From assembly GCF_004121055.1 (NCBI RefSeq), contig NZ_PYAL01000001.1:1116001-1180000 (forward strand): DNA of 64,000 nt, read 5' to 3'. Shown piece by piece: positions 32,862-41,267 of the stretch. Position numbers and translations under genes: made by a program. The notes beneath the pieces were generated by a model. That model saw nothing but the letters and a program-made list of their open reading frames with translations, was not told the DNA's origin and ran no database searches. Positions within the stretch are counted from its first letter, which is position 1. Each line of letters begins with the position of its first letter. This DNA is from Achromobacter aloeverae. Lineage in GTDB: Bacteria; Pseudomonadota; Gammaproteobacteria; Burkholderiales; Burkholderiaceae_B.

Positions 32862-34208
32862 TCAGGACATGCGCGCGATGGCGCGGCTGACGGCGGGCTT
32901 GCCCTCCCCCAGACGGGTCAGATTGTCGTCCAAGGCGTCCAATTCGTACAGATAGTTCACCATCAGCGCCGCGGACTGCGCCAATCCCTTGGCGGACCGG
33001 TCGGCGCCCCAGTTCAGGCGTTCGATGCGCGCGCCGTTGCCCAGGTGGAAACGCGCCACGGGATCCACGGGCTGGCCATTCTTGATGGTTTGCAGATAAT
33101 GCGCCGCCAGCTTCTGCCCCGCCCGCCGCAGGGTCTCGGTGCCGGCCCCTGCCCCGGCGCGGGTCAGGCGCGCCACCCAGCGGGCGCCGTCAGGCACGCG
33201 CTGACGGCTGCGTTCGCGCGTCTTGTCGCGCACGATGGCCTCCACCGCGTCGGCGTCCAGCTTGCCCAGCCAGTCGTTGAAACCCGGGATGGGCGACAAG
33301 GTGGCGAAGGACTTCAGCTTGGGCAGGTCCTCCAGCAGGGCATCGATCACGCGCTTGAGCAGGAAATTGCCGAAGCTGATGCCGCGCAGGCCCGGCTGCG
33401 TATTGGAGATGGAATAGAAGATCGCCCAGCGCGCCTTGTCCAGGTTCTGCGCCGGCTGGCGCGCGTCCAGCAGGGCCTGCACGTTGTCCGCCATCTGCGC
33501 GGCGAAGGCCACTTCGACGAAGATCAGCGGAATGTCCGGCATCTGCGGATGGAAATAGGCGTAGCAGCGGCGGTCCTCCGCGACGCGGCGCTTGAGGTCG
33601 TCCCAGGACTGGATCTCGTGCACGGCCTCATAGACGATAAGTTTTTCCAGGAGGGAAGCGGGACTGTCCCAGGTCAGGCGGCGCAGCTCCAGCAGCCCGA
33701 CGTCGAACCAGGCCGACAACAGGCCTTCCAGCGTCTTGTCCAGTGCCGGCAGGCCGCTGACCTGCTTGCGCCAGCGCAGCATGTCGGCGCGCAGGCCCAC
33801 CAGGAAGCGCAGGCCGTCGGGCTGGTTGTTGAAACGGCGGAACAGGCGCGTGGCGGACTCCCCATCGGCCTGCTGGGCGCCCTCGCAGGCGGCCAGCATG
33901 GTCAGCATGGCGCGCCGTCCCTTGGCGTCGGCTGCCGTATAGGCCTGGCACCAGGCGGCCGCCAGGCGGTTCGCGGCCACGTCGGTCGAACGCGCCGCGA
34001 ACAGCGGCAGCAAGGCTTGCGCGCTGGGAAAGCGGTCGCGTTCCCAGAGGCGGACCAGGCGGGACATCAGGCCGGCCTCGGCGCCCGCTTCGTCGCCGTC
34101 GGCATCGTTGGATGCCACGACGACCGGCGCCGCGCCGCGCGCGGACGCGACGGCGCTGTCAGACGTGCGCGCGGCGCGCGCGGGGGCTGGCATTTGCGGA
34201 AGGCTCAT
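32862..34208 (-). CDS. matA: Malonyl-CoA decarboxylase
   Basis: A 448-residue malonyl-CoA decarboxylase, releasing acetyl-CoA and CO2. Two catalytic regions known from the human enzyme are present: FATLSPIPGF (Ser305) and DPVARFHLGNGARIERLNW (His388). RGISFGNFLLKRVIDAL is also diagnostic. The N-terminal 45 residues are low complexity. ATG at 34208 is chosen; it overlaps the end of the regulator gene by 50 bp, and a second ATG at 34193 is possible. With MatB it forms the two-step malonate route to acetyl-CoA. Confidence 0.92.
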   Translation of the reverse strand: MSLPQMPAPARAARTSDSAVASARGAAPVVVASNDADGDEAGAEAGLMSRLVRLWERDRFPSAQALLPLFAARSTDVAANRLAAAWCQAYTAADAKGRRAMLTMLAACEGAQQADGESATRLFRRFNNQPDGLRFLVGLRADMLRWRKQVSGLPALDKTLEGLLSAWFDVGLLELRRLTWDSPASLLEKLIVYEAVHEIQSWDDLKRRVAEDRRCYAYFHPQMPDIPLIFVEVAFAAQMADNVQALLDARQPAQNLDKARWAIFYSISNTQPGLRGISFGNFLLKRVIDALLEDLPKLKSFATLSPIPGFNDWLGKLDADAVEAIVRDKTRERSRQRVPDGARWVARLTRAGAGAGTETLRRAGQKLAAHYLQTIKNGQPVDPVARFHLGNGARIERLNWGADRSAKGLAQSAALMVNYLYELDALDDNLTRLGEGKPAVSRAIARMS

Positions 34209-34944
34209 GGGCAGGCTCCGGAGTATCGGGGTTCGGGACGGAAGTAGCGTCGGCGGCCGGCGCCAGGCCCGGCGCCAGGATGGGCTTCGGTTGCTGGGCA
34301 TCCAGCACCCGCAACGCATCCAGTTGGCGCAGCAGATGCCCGCGCGCCAGTGCCTCGGCGCCTTCGGCGTCATGGGCGGCGATGGCGGCATAGATCGCCA
34401 TGTGCTCCGCGCACGATGCCTGGATGCGGCCCGGCAGGGCCAGGCTCTTGTGGCGGGACAGGCTCAGCACCTTGCGCAGGTTGCCGATCATGTCGGACAG
34501 CCAGCGGTTGTCGGCCAGGGCCTGGATGGCCTCGTGGATGACGTAATTCGTTTCGTAGTACGCGTCGATGTCGCCAGCGGCCGCATGCGCCTGCAGGGCG
34601 TCGTGCAGGCCACGCAAGCGGTCCAGGTCCGACGCCTGCGCCTTGCGCGCGGCTTCGTAGGCGCAGCGCCCTTCCAGCATGGCCATGAGCGGAAAGATTT
34701 CGTCCAGGTCGCGCCGCGAGAGCTCGTTGACGAAGCAGCCGCGGCGGGGCTCCAGCCGCACCAGCCCTTCACTGGCCAGCAGCTTGAGCGCCTCGCGCAA
34801 GGGCGTGCGGGATATGCCCAGCTGCGCCGCCAGCCGCAGTTCATCGACCCATTCGCCCGCCGCCAACGCGCGCGACTGGATCATGGCGCGCAAGCGGTCG
34901 GCTGCTTCCAGGTACAGCGCTTGACGGACGATGGGCGCGGTCAT
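34159..34944 (-). CDS. matR: GntR-family regulator, FCD subfamily (MatR-like)
   Basis: A 261-residue GntR/FCD regulator. The HTH reads VDELRLAAQLGISRTPLREALKLLASEGLVRL (about residues 33-64); the FCD domain follows, with metal-type histidines in NYVIHEAIQALADN, AEHMAIYAAI and RGHLLRQLDAL. A 35-residue disordered C-terminal tail is extra. As the first gene of the malonate operon it matches MatR, the malonate-responsive regulator of rhizobial mat operons. The ATG at 34944 is taken because it starts the conserved domain and follows an AT-rich operator-like site. Confidence 0.88.
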   Translation of the reverse strand: MTAPIVRQALYLEAADRLRAMIQSRALAAGEWVDELRLAAQLGISRTPLREALKLLASEGLVRLEPRRGCFVNELSRRDLDEIFPLMAMLEGRCAYEAARKAQASDLDRLRGLHDALQAHAAAGDIDAYYETNYVIHEAIQALADNRWLSDMIGNLRKVLSLSRHKSLALPGRIQASCAEHMAIYAAIAAHDAEGAEALARGHLLRQLDALRVLDAQQPKPILAPGLAPAADATSVPNPDTPEPAHEPSANASPRARRAHV

Positions 34945-34952
34945 GGGTTTCC

Positions 34953-34970
34953 GTAATTCATAATTATGGA
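34953..34970 (-). promoter_or_regulatory. AT-rich palindrome upstream of matR
   Basis: CATAATTATG (34959-34968) is a perfect palindrome inside TCCATAATTATGAATTACGG on the minus strand, directly before the matR start. Likely operator for MatR autoregulation. The rest of the gap to 35119 shows no gene. Confidence 0.5.
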
Positions 34971-35119
34971 GACCTCCATGGTAGTCCGATCCACGGACAA
35001 TGCAAGCGTCGTATGGCTGGGGAGCGATCGTCCAGATGGGGGAGACACCCGCGGCGGCCCCAGCCCCAATAGGTCGCTGTGGGGGCGGCTGGCAGGGGGA
35101 CCGTACAAAATGATTGCGC

Positions 35120-35153
35120 AAAAAGATCAACCACCCGTAGGTGGTTGATCTTT
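35120..35153 (-). terminator. Rho-independent terminator after the zinc-ribbon gene
   Basis: A perfect 14-bp stem, AAAGATCAACCACC (35122-35135) with GGTGGTTGATCTTT (35140-35153), around a CGTA tetraloop. On the minus strand it is followed by a run of T, fitting the end of the transcript from the gene at 35223-35678. Confidence 0.85.
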
Positions 35154-35222
35154 CATGCATTTGGAGCGTTTGGCGGCTTTGGCACGTTTGGCGCCGGAGG
35201 CACGCCCCAGGACGGGTTATCT

Positions 35223-35678
35223 TCAGACCACGGCGCGGACGGACAGGGGCAGCGCCGGAGCGAGAAGCCCCGCCCGTATTTTTTGCCATTGCCGCTCGAC
35301 CGTTTCGGCGTCGATGTCGTTGTCGGCGATGTCGTCGTCAGCCTGGCATGCGTCCGATCCGTAGGTATCCTCGTCCAACGGGTCCGCATCATCGAGGCAC
35401 GTGATATCGCTCCAACGGTCCAGGATCTCTTCGCAGATCGCGTCGGAAAGCCCTGTCAGGTTTTCCACGATCGAGGTGGGAGAAACGCCTTCACGCAGGC
35501 AGTAGTCCACGTCGAAGGCGGCTCGAACGTGTTCGGCCAGCGCTGCAAGAGGCCAGCACCTCTGCCCTTCCTCGCTACAGCTCATGCATTTTCCCGGCCT
35601 TCCGCTCGCGACGATCCGGTCCGACAGAAAGGGGTCTGTCACGCAATCAGCGCAGATGAAAAAATACGCGTCGGTCAT
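35223..35678 (-). CDS. Zinc-ribbon protein resembling the HEPN/RES N-terminal module; catalytic domain missing
   Basis: A 151-residue acidic protein. The N-terminus has paired CxxC knuckles, Cys9/Cys12 (FICADCVTD) and Cys31/Cys34 (GKCMSCSEEGQRC), then WPLAALAEHVRAAFDVDYC. This layout resembles the module found before the RES (NAD-degrading toxin) domain in RES-family proteins. The usual RES domain does not follow: the reading frame ends at SVRAVV and a strong terminator comes about 70 bp later, and I see no RES sequence in the remaining frames. Possibly a truncated toxin, a stand-alone antitoxin-like part, or an independent small protein. Local base composition is lower in GC than its neighbours. 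Confidence 0.55.
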   Translation of the reverse strand: MTDAYFFICADCVTDPFLSDRIVASGRPGKCMSCSEEGQRCWPLAALAEHVRAAFDVDYCLREGVSPTSIVENLTGLSDAICEEILDRWSDITCLDDADPLDEDTYGSDACQADDDIADNDIDAETVERQWQKIRAGLLAPALPLSVRAVV

Positions 35679-35685
35679 GGGCACT

Positions 35686-36094
35686 CGCTGTCCCGCTGTC
35701 TCTTACAGCGCTCGGAATAGGCTTTACCCCGGTCGGGGCAACAAATACGCCAGTCGGGCGCCAGGCATCGCGGCACTGAAGCGTGCATGACCAATGGCCG
35801 GTGGCCGACGGTCGGTAGCCAGCGGCCATAACAGACCCAACGCTACAAATATGCATTCCCGTACTGGAAGTTACACATTGTATGCTTAGGTTTTAAATTC
35901 CGATATTGGGAGAACTACTCCCCAGAGGCTTCCGCGAAGAGGCGCAGGCGTGCCTTTGGCAACGGCGATCCGAGGAGAGCGGGCGGCCCCGCGGAGGCCG
36001 AACGGGCGCACCTGGGCCGACGGTCGCGCCGGCCCCGTCAACGTGCCTGTGCTCAGGACAGGCATCGTCTCCCGTACCCTGCAATACCCGCGGT
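35686..36094. other. Intergenic region, lower GC
   Basis: About 410 bp without a convincing gene. The part near 35840-35900 is AT-rich (TACAAATATGCATTCC, TTACACATTGTATGC, GGTTTTAAATTCCG) and could contain a promoter reading leftward into the zinc-ribbon gene. The remainder, 35930-36094, is ordinary GC-rich DNA after the aminopropyltransferase-like gene with no clear terminator. Confidence 0.4.
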
Positions 36095-36880
36095 CTAGTA
36101 CCTGATCACGCCATCCCTGGCATCGCCGACCAGCGAACGGGCCCAGCGGCGGGCCGGCAAGCCATAGGTCGACTCGACCACTTCCGCCCGGGCCAGCAGG
36201 TCGGCCGCGGGAATGGCTATGGGCGGACCGGAGAAAGCCAGCACGATGCGGTTGCCGGCATCGATCTCGGGTAACAGGGCCAGGCGGCCGTTGAACGCCG
36301 CCTCCAGATTCTCGATGTTGCGCGGGAAGCTGGCATGGTCGCCGAAGAGATTGACCGACAGGATGCCGGTCTCGCCCAGCACGCGCCGGCAGTCGCGATA
36401 GAACTTCACTGAATCGCGCACCGGACCGCGCGCCTGGGCATCGTACAAATCCACCATCAGCACCGGGCAGCGTCCCGCGTTGACGGGATCGGCCACCCAC
36501 ACACCCGCGTCCTGGTGCTCGACCAGCAAACGCGCCGTCCCCGGCAGGCGGAAGAACATATGGCAAGCCCCGGTCACCTGCGGATTCCACTCAACCGCCA
36601 CCACGGGGCTGCGCGTGCGCTTCAGGCAGAAACGCGCGAGCGACCCCGCGCCCAGCCCGAGCAAGCCAATGGCCTCCTCGCGCGGCGGATCGAGGAACAG
36701 CAGCCAGGCCATCATCTGCGCCGTGTATTCGAGCACCAGTTCGGCGGGATCGTCCAGGCGCATGGCGCCCTGGATCCAGTCGGTGTTGAAATGCAGATAG
36801 CGCACGCCATCCGATTCGGAAATGGTCGGCTGGTCCAGCTCGGACGGCCCCGCGTTCCTGGGTTGGCTGCGGCCTGGCAT
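36095..36880 (-). CDS. Spermidine synthase-like (spermine/spermidine synthase fold) protein
   Basis: A 261-residue protein with the SpeE-type methyltransferase fold. It contains AMRLDDPAELVLEYTAQMMAWLLF, GLLGLGAGSLARFCLKR (nucleotide loop, residues near 72), VVAVEWNPQVTGACHMFF and PVLMVDLYDAQARGPVRDSVKFYRDC. The polyamine enzymes' GGGDG loop and the aspartate of DxxDP are changed here (GLGAGS, DLYDAQ), so true aminopropyl transfer is doubtful; many such proteins in Burkholderiales are of unknown role. It starts nine bases after the thiolase stop on the same strand. Confidence 0.75.
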   Translation of the reverse strand: MPGRSQPRNAGPSELDQPTISESDGVRYLHFNTDWIQGAMRLDDPAELVLEYTAQMMAWLLFLDPPREEAIGLLGLGAGSLARFCLKRTRSPVVAVEWNPQVTGACHMFFRLPGTARLLVEHQDAGVWVADPVNAGRCPVLMVDLYDAQARGPVRDSVKFYRDCRRVLGETGILSVNLFGDHASFPRNIENLEAAFNGRLALLPEIDAGNRIVLAFSGPPIAIPAADLLARAEVVESTYGLPARRWARSLVGDARDGVIRY

Positions 36881-36888
36881 CTTGCGTA

Positions 36889-38070
36889 TCAAAGCCTCTC
36901 GAAAATCGCGGCAATGCCCTGGCCGCCGCCGATGCACATGGTCACCAGGGCGTATCGCCCCTGGATCCGTTGCAGCTCGTACAAGGCCTTGACGGTGATG
37001 ATGGCGCCGGTCGCGCCCACCGGATGGCCCAGCGAAATCCCGCTGCCGTTCGGATTGACGCGCGCCGGGTCCATGCCCAGCTCGCGGGTCACCGCGCAGG
37101 CCTGGGCAGCGAAGGCCTCGTTGGCCTCGATCACGTCCATCTGGTCTATCTTCAGGCCGGCCTTCTTGAGCGCCGCGGTGGTGGCGGGCACGGGGCCGAT
37201 GCCCATGTACTTCGGATCGACGCCGGCATGGCCATAGGCCACCAGGCGGGCCAGGGGGCGCACGCCGCGGCGTTGCGCCACGTCCGCGGTCATCATGACC
37301 ACGGCGGCGGCGCCGTCGTTGATGCCCGAGGCGTTGCCGGCGGTGACGGTGCCGTTCTCCTTCTGGAAAACCGGCTTCAGTCCGGCCAGGGACTCCAGCG
37401 TGGCGTCACGGCGCACATGCTCATCCTGCTCGAAGCGGACCTCGCCCTTGCGGGTCTTGATGACCACCGGGACGATCTGCTCCTTGAAGCGGCCGGCGTC
37501 GATGGCCGCCGCCGCGCGGCGGTGCGACTCCAGCGCCAGCGCATCCTGGTCGGCCCGGCTGACGCCGTACTTGGCGGCGACGTTTTCCGCGGTCACGCCC
37601 ATGTGGATGCGATCGAAGGGATCGGTCAACGCCCCGGTCATCATGTCGGTGAACGCGCTATCGCCCATGCGGGCGCCCCAGCGCAGTGCCGGCGCGATAT
37701 ACGGGCTGCGGCTCATGGCCTCGGCGCCCGCGCCGATGGCGATCTCGGCGTCGCCCAGCATCAGCGTCTGCGCCGCCGACACGATGGCCTGCAGGCCGGA
37801 CCCGCACAGGCGGTTGACGTTGAACGCCGGCGTGGCGTGCCCCACCCCCGCGTTGACGGCGGCGACGCGGGCCAGGTACATATCGCGCGTCTCGGTATTG
37901 ATGACGTGGCCGACCGCCACGTGCCCGACCTCTTCGCCGGCCACGCCGGCGCGCTCCAGCGCCGCGCGAATGACGGTGGCGCCCAGGTCGATGGGCGGCA
38001 CGTCCTTGAGCGCGCCGCCGAATGTGCCGATCGCGGTACGCGCGCCGGCTGCGATGATGACTTCTTTCAT
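36889..38070 (-). CDS. Acetyl-CoA acetyltransferase (biosynthetic-type thiolase)
   Basis: A 393-residue thiolase condensing two acetyl-CoA, or acting on longer 3-ketoacyl-CoA. All active-site residues are present: Cys89 in NRLCGSG, His349 in GISLGHPVGATGA and Cys379 in CIGGGQG. Highly similar in layout to PhaA/BktB/AtoB enzymes. The true start is the ATG at 38070 (MKEVIIAAGARTAIGTFGGA). No reductase or PHA synthase gene lies nearby, so the pathway is open. Confidence 0.95.
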   Translation of the reverse strand: MKEVIIAAGARTAIGTFGGALKDVPPIDLGATVIRAALERAGVAGEEVGHVAVGHVINTETRDMYLARVAAVNAGVGHATPAFNVNRLCGSGLQAIVSAAQTLMLGDAEIAIGAGAEAMSRSPYIAPALRWGARMGDSAFTDMMTGALTDPFDRIHMGVTAENVAAKYGVSRADQDALALESHRRAAAAIDAGRFKEQIVPVVIKTRKGEVRFEQDEHVRRDATLESLAGLKPVFQKENGTVTAGNASGINDGAAAVVMMTADVAQRRGVRPLARLVAYGHAGVDPKYMGIGPVPATTAALKKAGLKIDQMDVIEANEAFAAQACAVTRELGMDPARVNPNGSGISLGHPVGATGAIITVKALYELQRIQGRYALVTMCIGGGQGIAAIFERL

Positions 38071-38155
38071 GATGGGCCTCTCCATGCAAGGACGCGCCGC
38101 CCGGTGCGATGACCGCGACGGCGCGCCAATACCACGATAATAAACGCGGCGGCGT

Positions 38156-38530
38156 TCAGCGTCCCAGGGACTTGGCGCTGGCGCCGTTGGCCATGCCCAT
38201 GTCCGTGTTCGGCACGTCCTGCGCCACCACCCGCACATTGGCGCCGTCCACGCCCAGCGCGCCGACAGCGGCCTGGGTCAAGGCGGTGAACAGGGCCTGC
38301 TTTTGCGCCTCGGTGCGGCCGGCGATCAACTGCACGTGGAACACCACCGATTCGCGACCGGTTTCCCCGCCCACCATGATGTGCTCGCGCGCCACTTCGT
38401 GCAGCATCATGCGCACGCTGGGCAGCGGCGCCCCGAGGCTGTCGACCACCGCCTGCGATGCCGTCCGCAACAAGGTGTTCTTTTGCTGGGCCGACGAACC
38501 GGCGGTGATGTGGGCGTGAACGATGGGCAT
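38156..38530 (-). CDS. Tautomerase family protein, two fused 4-oxalocrotonate-tautomerase-like units
   Basis: A 124-residue tautomerase. The N-terminal Pro (after Met removal) in MPIVHAHITAG is the catalytic base of the family. Residues 1-60 and 62-124 look like two copies of the same beta-alpha-beta unit (VHAHITAGSSAQQKNTLLRT versus VVFHVQLIAGRTEAQKQALF), so it is a fused form; normal monomers are near 62 residues. The second unit has Val where the proline would be. Substrate unknown. Confidence 0.85.
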   Translation of the reverse strand: MPIVHAHITAGSSAQQKNTLLRTASQAVVDSLGAPLPSVRMMLHEVAREHIMVGGETGRESVVFHVQLIAGRTEAQKQALFTALTQAAVGALGVDGANVRVVAQDVPNTDMGMANGASAKSLGR

Positions 38531-38609
38531 GTCTGCTCCGCGAAAATTATGGATAAGGGTGCAAGGTAACGGAAATAAGGGAAGGAGGTAAGGAGCGGCG
38601 AGGATGAAC

Positions 38610-39953
38610 TCAGGCCTTGGGCGCGTACATATAGTCGCGGCGCCACGGGTAGGCCAGGTCCGCCGGCAAGTCCAGTTCGTCGCTGCGGCCGGTGGCCAGG
38701 TGCTGGGCGACGATCTGGTGCAAGGCGATCCAGCCGTGCTCGAACGCCATGGCGCAACCGGCCAGGTACAGGCGATAGGCGCGCAGCGAACGCGCGCCGG
38801 CCTCGCCGGACAGCAGCTTGGCGGCCTCGTCCAGGCGCGCTTCCAGCGTATCGCTCCAGGCCCACAGCGTGCGGGCGTAGTGCGGCCGCAGGTTTTCCAC
38901 GTCCGTCGCCTCCAGGCCTCCCAGCGCCAGCGCTTCCTGCACGTGGCTGATGTGGGTCAGCTCGCCGCCCGGAAAGATGTACTTTTCGATGAATTCGCCC
39001 ATGCCATTGCCCAGCTCGGCGTTATGCACGCCGCCCGCGGTGATGCCGTGATTCATCACCAGCCCGCCCGGCCGCAGCAGGCGGCGCAGCTTGGCGAAGT
39101 ATTCCGGCAGCTGCGCGCGGCCCACGTGTTCGAACATGCCGACGGACGAGATCTTGTCGAACGGACGGCTCTCGTCGAGTTTGCGATAGTCGAGCAGTTC
39201 CATGCGCACGCGGCCTTGCAGGCCCTTTTGCTCGATCAGCCGATTGACGTAGGCGTGCTGGTTGCGCGACAGGGTGATGCCGGTGGCGTCCACGCCATAG
39301 TTCTCGGCGGCCCACAGCAGCAGCCCGCCCCAGCCGGCGCCCACGTCGAGGAAGCGCTCGCCTTCGTGCAGCCGCAGCTTGCGACAGATGTGGTCCAGCT
39401 TGGCTTCCTGCGCCTGCGCCAGGTTCATCTCCGGCGTGCGGTAATACGCGCAGGAATAGACCCGCCGCGGATCCAGCCACAAGGCGTAGAAATCGTCGGA
39501 AAGGTCGTAATGGAATTCGATTTGCTTGGCGTCGCGCTCGACCGAATGACGCCATACCGACACGACGCGGCGCACCAGCTCGGTGAGCCAGCCCCCACGC
39601 GCGGCATCGACGGGCGAACCCGGCAGCATCTCGGCCGCCGCCCGCATCACGTCATGCATATTGCCTTGAATGTCGACGCGGCCCTCGACATAGTCCTGGC
39701 CCAGCACGCCCACCTCGCCGGCGGCCAGATGGGCCAGGGCCCCTTTGTCCCGTGCCACGAATCGCACACGGGGATCGGCGGCGCCGACCTTCGTGCCGTC
39801 CGGCATCTCCAGTTGGACAGGTACGGAAATGGCCTCGAGCTTGCTTCCTATCGCGGACAACAAAGGATTCACGACTATCAACCCCTGTAGAAATGACTGG
39901 AGGACTTTATCGGAATTTGTTTCCGTTTTGAACCGCGTTTTTACGTGATACAT
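38610..39953 (-). CDS. cfa: Cyclopropane-fatty-acyl-phospholipid synthase
   Basis: A 447-residue SAM-dependent enzyme adding a methylene bridge to unsaturated phospholipid chains at the membrane. The SAM site is LDVGAGWGGLLLWAAENYGVDATGITLS; FYALWLDPRRVYSCAYYRTPEMNLAQAQ and SVGMFEHVGRAQLPEYFAKL follow, all typical. The N-terminal 110 residues form the lipid-binding region. The ATG at 39953 is the first in frame; no strong RBS is seen. Divergent from an MFS pump gene. Confidence 0.92.
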   Translation of the reverse strand: MYHVKTRFKTETNSDKVLQSFLQGLIVVNPLLSAIGSKLEAISVPVQLEMPDGTKVGAADPRVRFVARDKGALAHLAAGEVGVLGQDYVEGRVDIQGNMHDVMRAAAEMLPGSPVDAARGGWLTELVRRVVSVWRHSVERDAKQIEFHYDLSDDFYALWLDPRRVYSCAYYRTPEMNLAQAQEAKLDHICRKLRLHEGERFLDVGAGWGGLLLWAAENYGVDATGITLSRNQHAYVNRLIEQKGLQGRVRMELLDYRKLDESRPFDKISSVGMFEHVGRAQLPEYFAKLRRLLRPGGLVMNHGITAGGVHNAELGNGMGEFIEKYIFPGGELTHISHVQEALALGGLEATDVENLRPHYARTLWAWSDTLEARLDEAAKLLSGEAGARSLRAYRLYLAGCAMAFEHGWIALHQIVAQHLATGRSDELDLPADLAYPWRRDYMYAPKA

Positions 39954-40061
39954 TTGCCCGCTTGGTGTTGCGTAAATTGACCCTATGTGTCAAGTGACTT
40001 TCAGAGTCATTTCAGGCAAGGTCTGATTTACACGCATCCCATCAACCCTCTCTCCTCGCCC

Positions 40062-41267
40062 ATGCCCGCCTCGCTACCAACCCGCAGCTTCCCCGGATGG
40101 TTGATCCTGATGGGCGCGCTGACGGCGATCGGCCCGTTCTCCATCGATCTCTACCTGCCGGCGTTTCCGGCCATCGCGGCCGGGCTCGACGTGTCGCAAG
40201 GCGACGTCGAGCGCACCATGGCCGCCTACCTGATCGGCCTGGCGGGCGCGCAGATTTTCTACGGTCCGCTGGCGGACCGCTACGGGCGCAAACCACCGCT
40301 GCTGGTCGGCCTGTCGATCTACGTCGTGGCGTCGCTGGGCTGCGCCTTGTCCAGCAACATCGCCAGCCTGACGCTATGGCGGGCGGCGCAGGCGCTGGGC
40401 AGCGCCGCGGGCATCGTGATACCGCGCGCGGTGATACGCGATCACTACGAAACGCAGGAAGCGGCGCGCGCCATGTCGCTGCTGTTGCTGATCATGGGCC
40501 TGGCCCCCATCCTGGCGCCGCTGATCGGCGGGCAACTGCTGTTGATCACCGGCTGGCGCGGTGTCTTCGGCATGATGCTGGCCACCGGGGTGATCCTGAT
40601 GACGGCGATTCTGCTGATCATGCGCGAATCGCTGCCTGCCGAACGGGTGGTCCCGCTGAACTGGCGCACCATCGCCGACAACTATCGCGCCCTGGCGCGC
40701 CACCGCGGCTTCATGGCGCACAGCCTGGCCGGCGGCTTCGGGCAGGCGGGCATGTTCGCGTACATCGTCGGCTCGCCGCGCGTCTTCATCGACATCTATC
40801 ACGTCGATCCGCAGCACTACGGCCTGCTGTTCGGCCTGAACGCCGCCGGGCTGATCATCGGCTCGCAGGTCAGCGCGCGGCTGCTGCGCCGCCTGGCGCC
40901 CGCGACCCTGCAACGGCGCGCGCTGCGCACCCTGGCGCTGGCCAGCCTGGTGGCGCTGCTGATCACCCTGGCCGGCTGGATGACGTTGCCGCTGCTCATG
41001 GCTTGCCTGATCGGGTACATGAGCAGCCAGGGCTTCGTCAATCCGAACTCGGCGGCGCTGGCCCTGTCCGAACAACGCAAGCGCCTGGGCGCGGCCTCGG
41101 CCCTGATGGGCACGCTGCAACTGTCCTGCGGCGCCCTGGCTGGCCTGTGCGTCAGCCTGTGGCAAAGCGACACCCCCCTGCCGCTGACGGCGGTGCTGGC
41201 GGTCTGCGCCTGTCTGTCCTGGCTGTCCGGGCAGATCGCGCGCAGGGCGCGCCAGGTCGATACCTGA
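40062..41267 (+). CDS. Bcr/CflA-family MFS drug efflux transporter
   Basis: A 401-residue 12-helix MFS protein (DHA1). The N-terminal helix LMGALTAIGPFSIDLYLPAFPAIAAGL and motif A GPLADRYGRKPPLLVGLSIY are diagnostic for Bcr/CflA pumps, which export chloramphenicol, bicyclomycin or sulfonamides; ALGSAAGIVIPRAVIRD is also typical. The ATG at 40062 is chosen as it begins just before the first helix, though no Shine-Dalgarno is visible; a GTG 25 codons upstream is possible. Confidence 0.9.
   Translation: MPASLPTRSFPGWLILMGALTAIGPFSIDLYLPAFPAIAAGLDVSQGDVERTMAAYLIGLAGAQIFYGPLADRYGRKPPLLVGLSIYVVASLGCALSSNIASLTLWRAAQALGSAAGIVIPRAVIRDHYETQEAARAMSLLLLIMGLAPILAPLIGGQLLLITGWRGVFGMMLATGVILMTAILLIMRESLPAERVVPLNWRTIADNYRALARHRGFMAHSLAGGFGQAGMFAYIVGSPRVFIDIYHVDPQHYGLLFGLNAAGLIIGSQVSARLLRRLAPATLQRRALRTLALASLVALLITLAGWMTLPLLMACLIGYMSSQGFVNPNSAALALSEQRKRLGAASALMGTLQLSCGALAGLCVSLWQSDTPLPLTAVLAVCACLSWLSGQIARRARQVDT

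Noticed and set aside
35893-36590. Short frames near the end of the spermidine-synthase-like gene
   Set aside because: No RBS, no motif; overlap with the certain gene in another frame.
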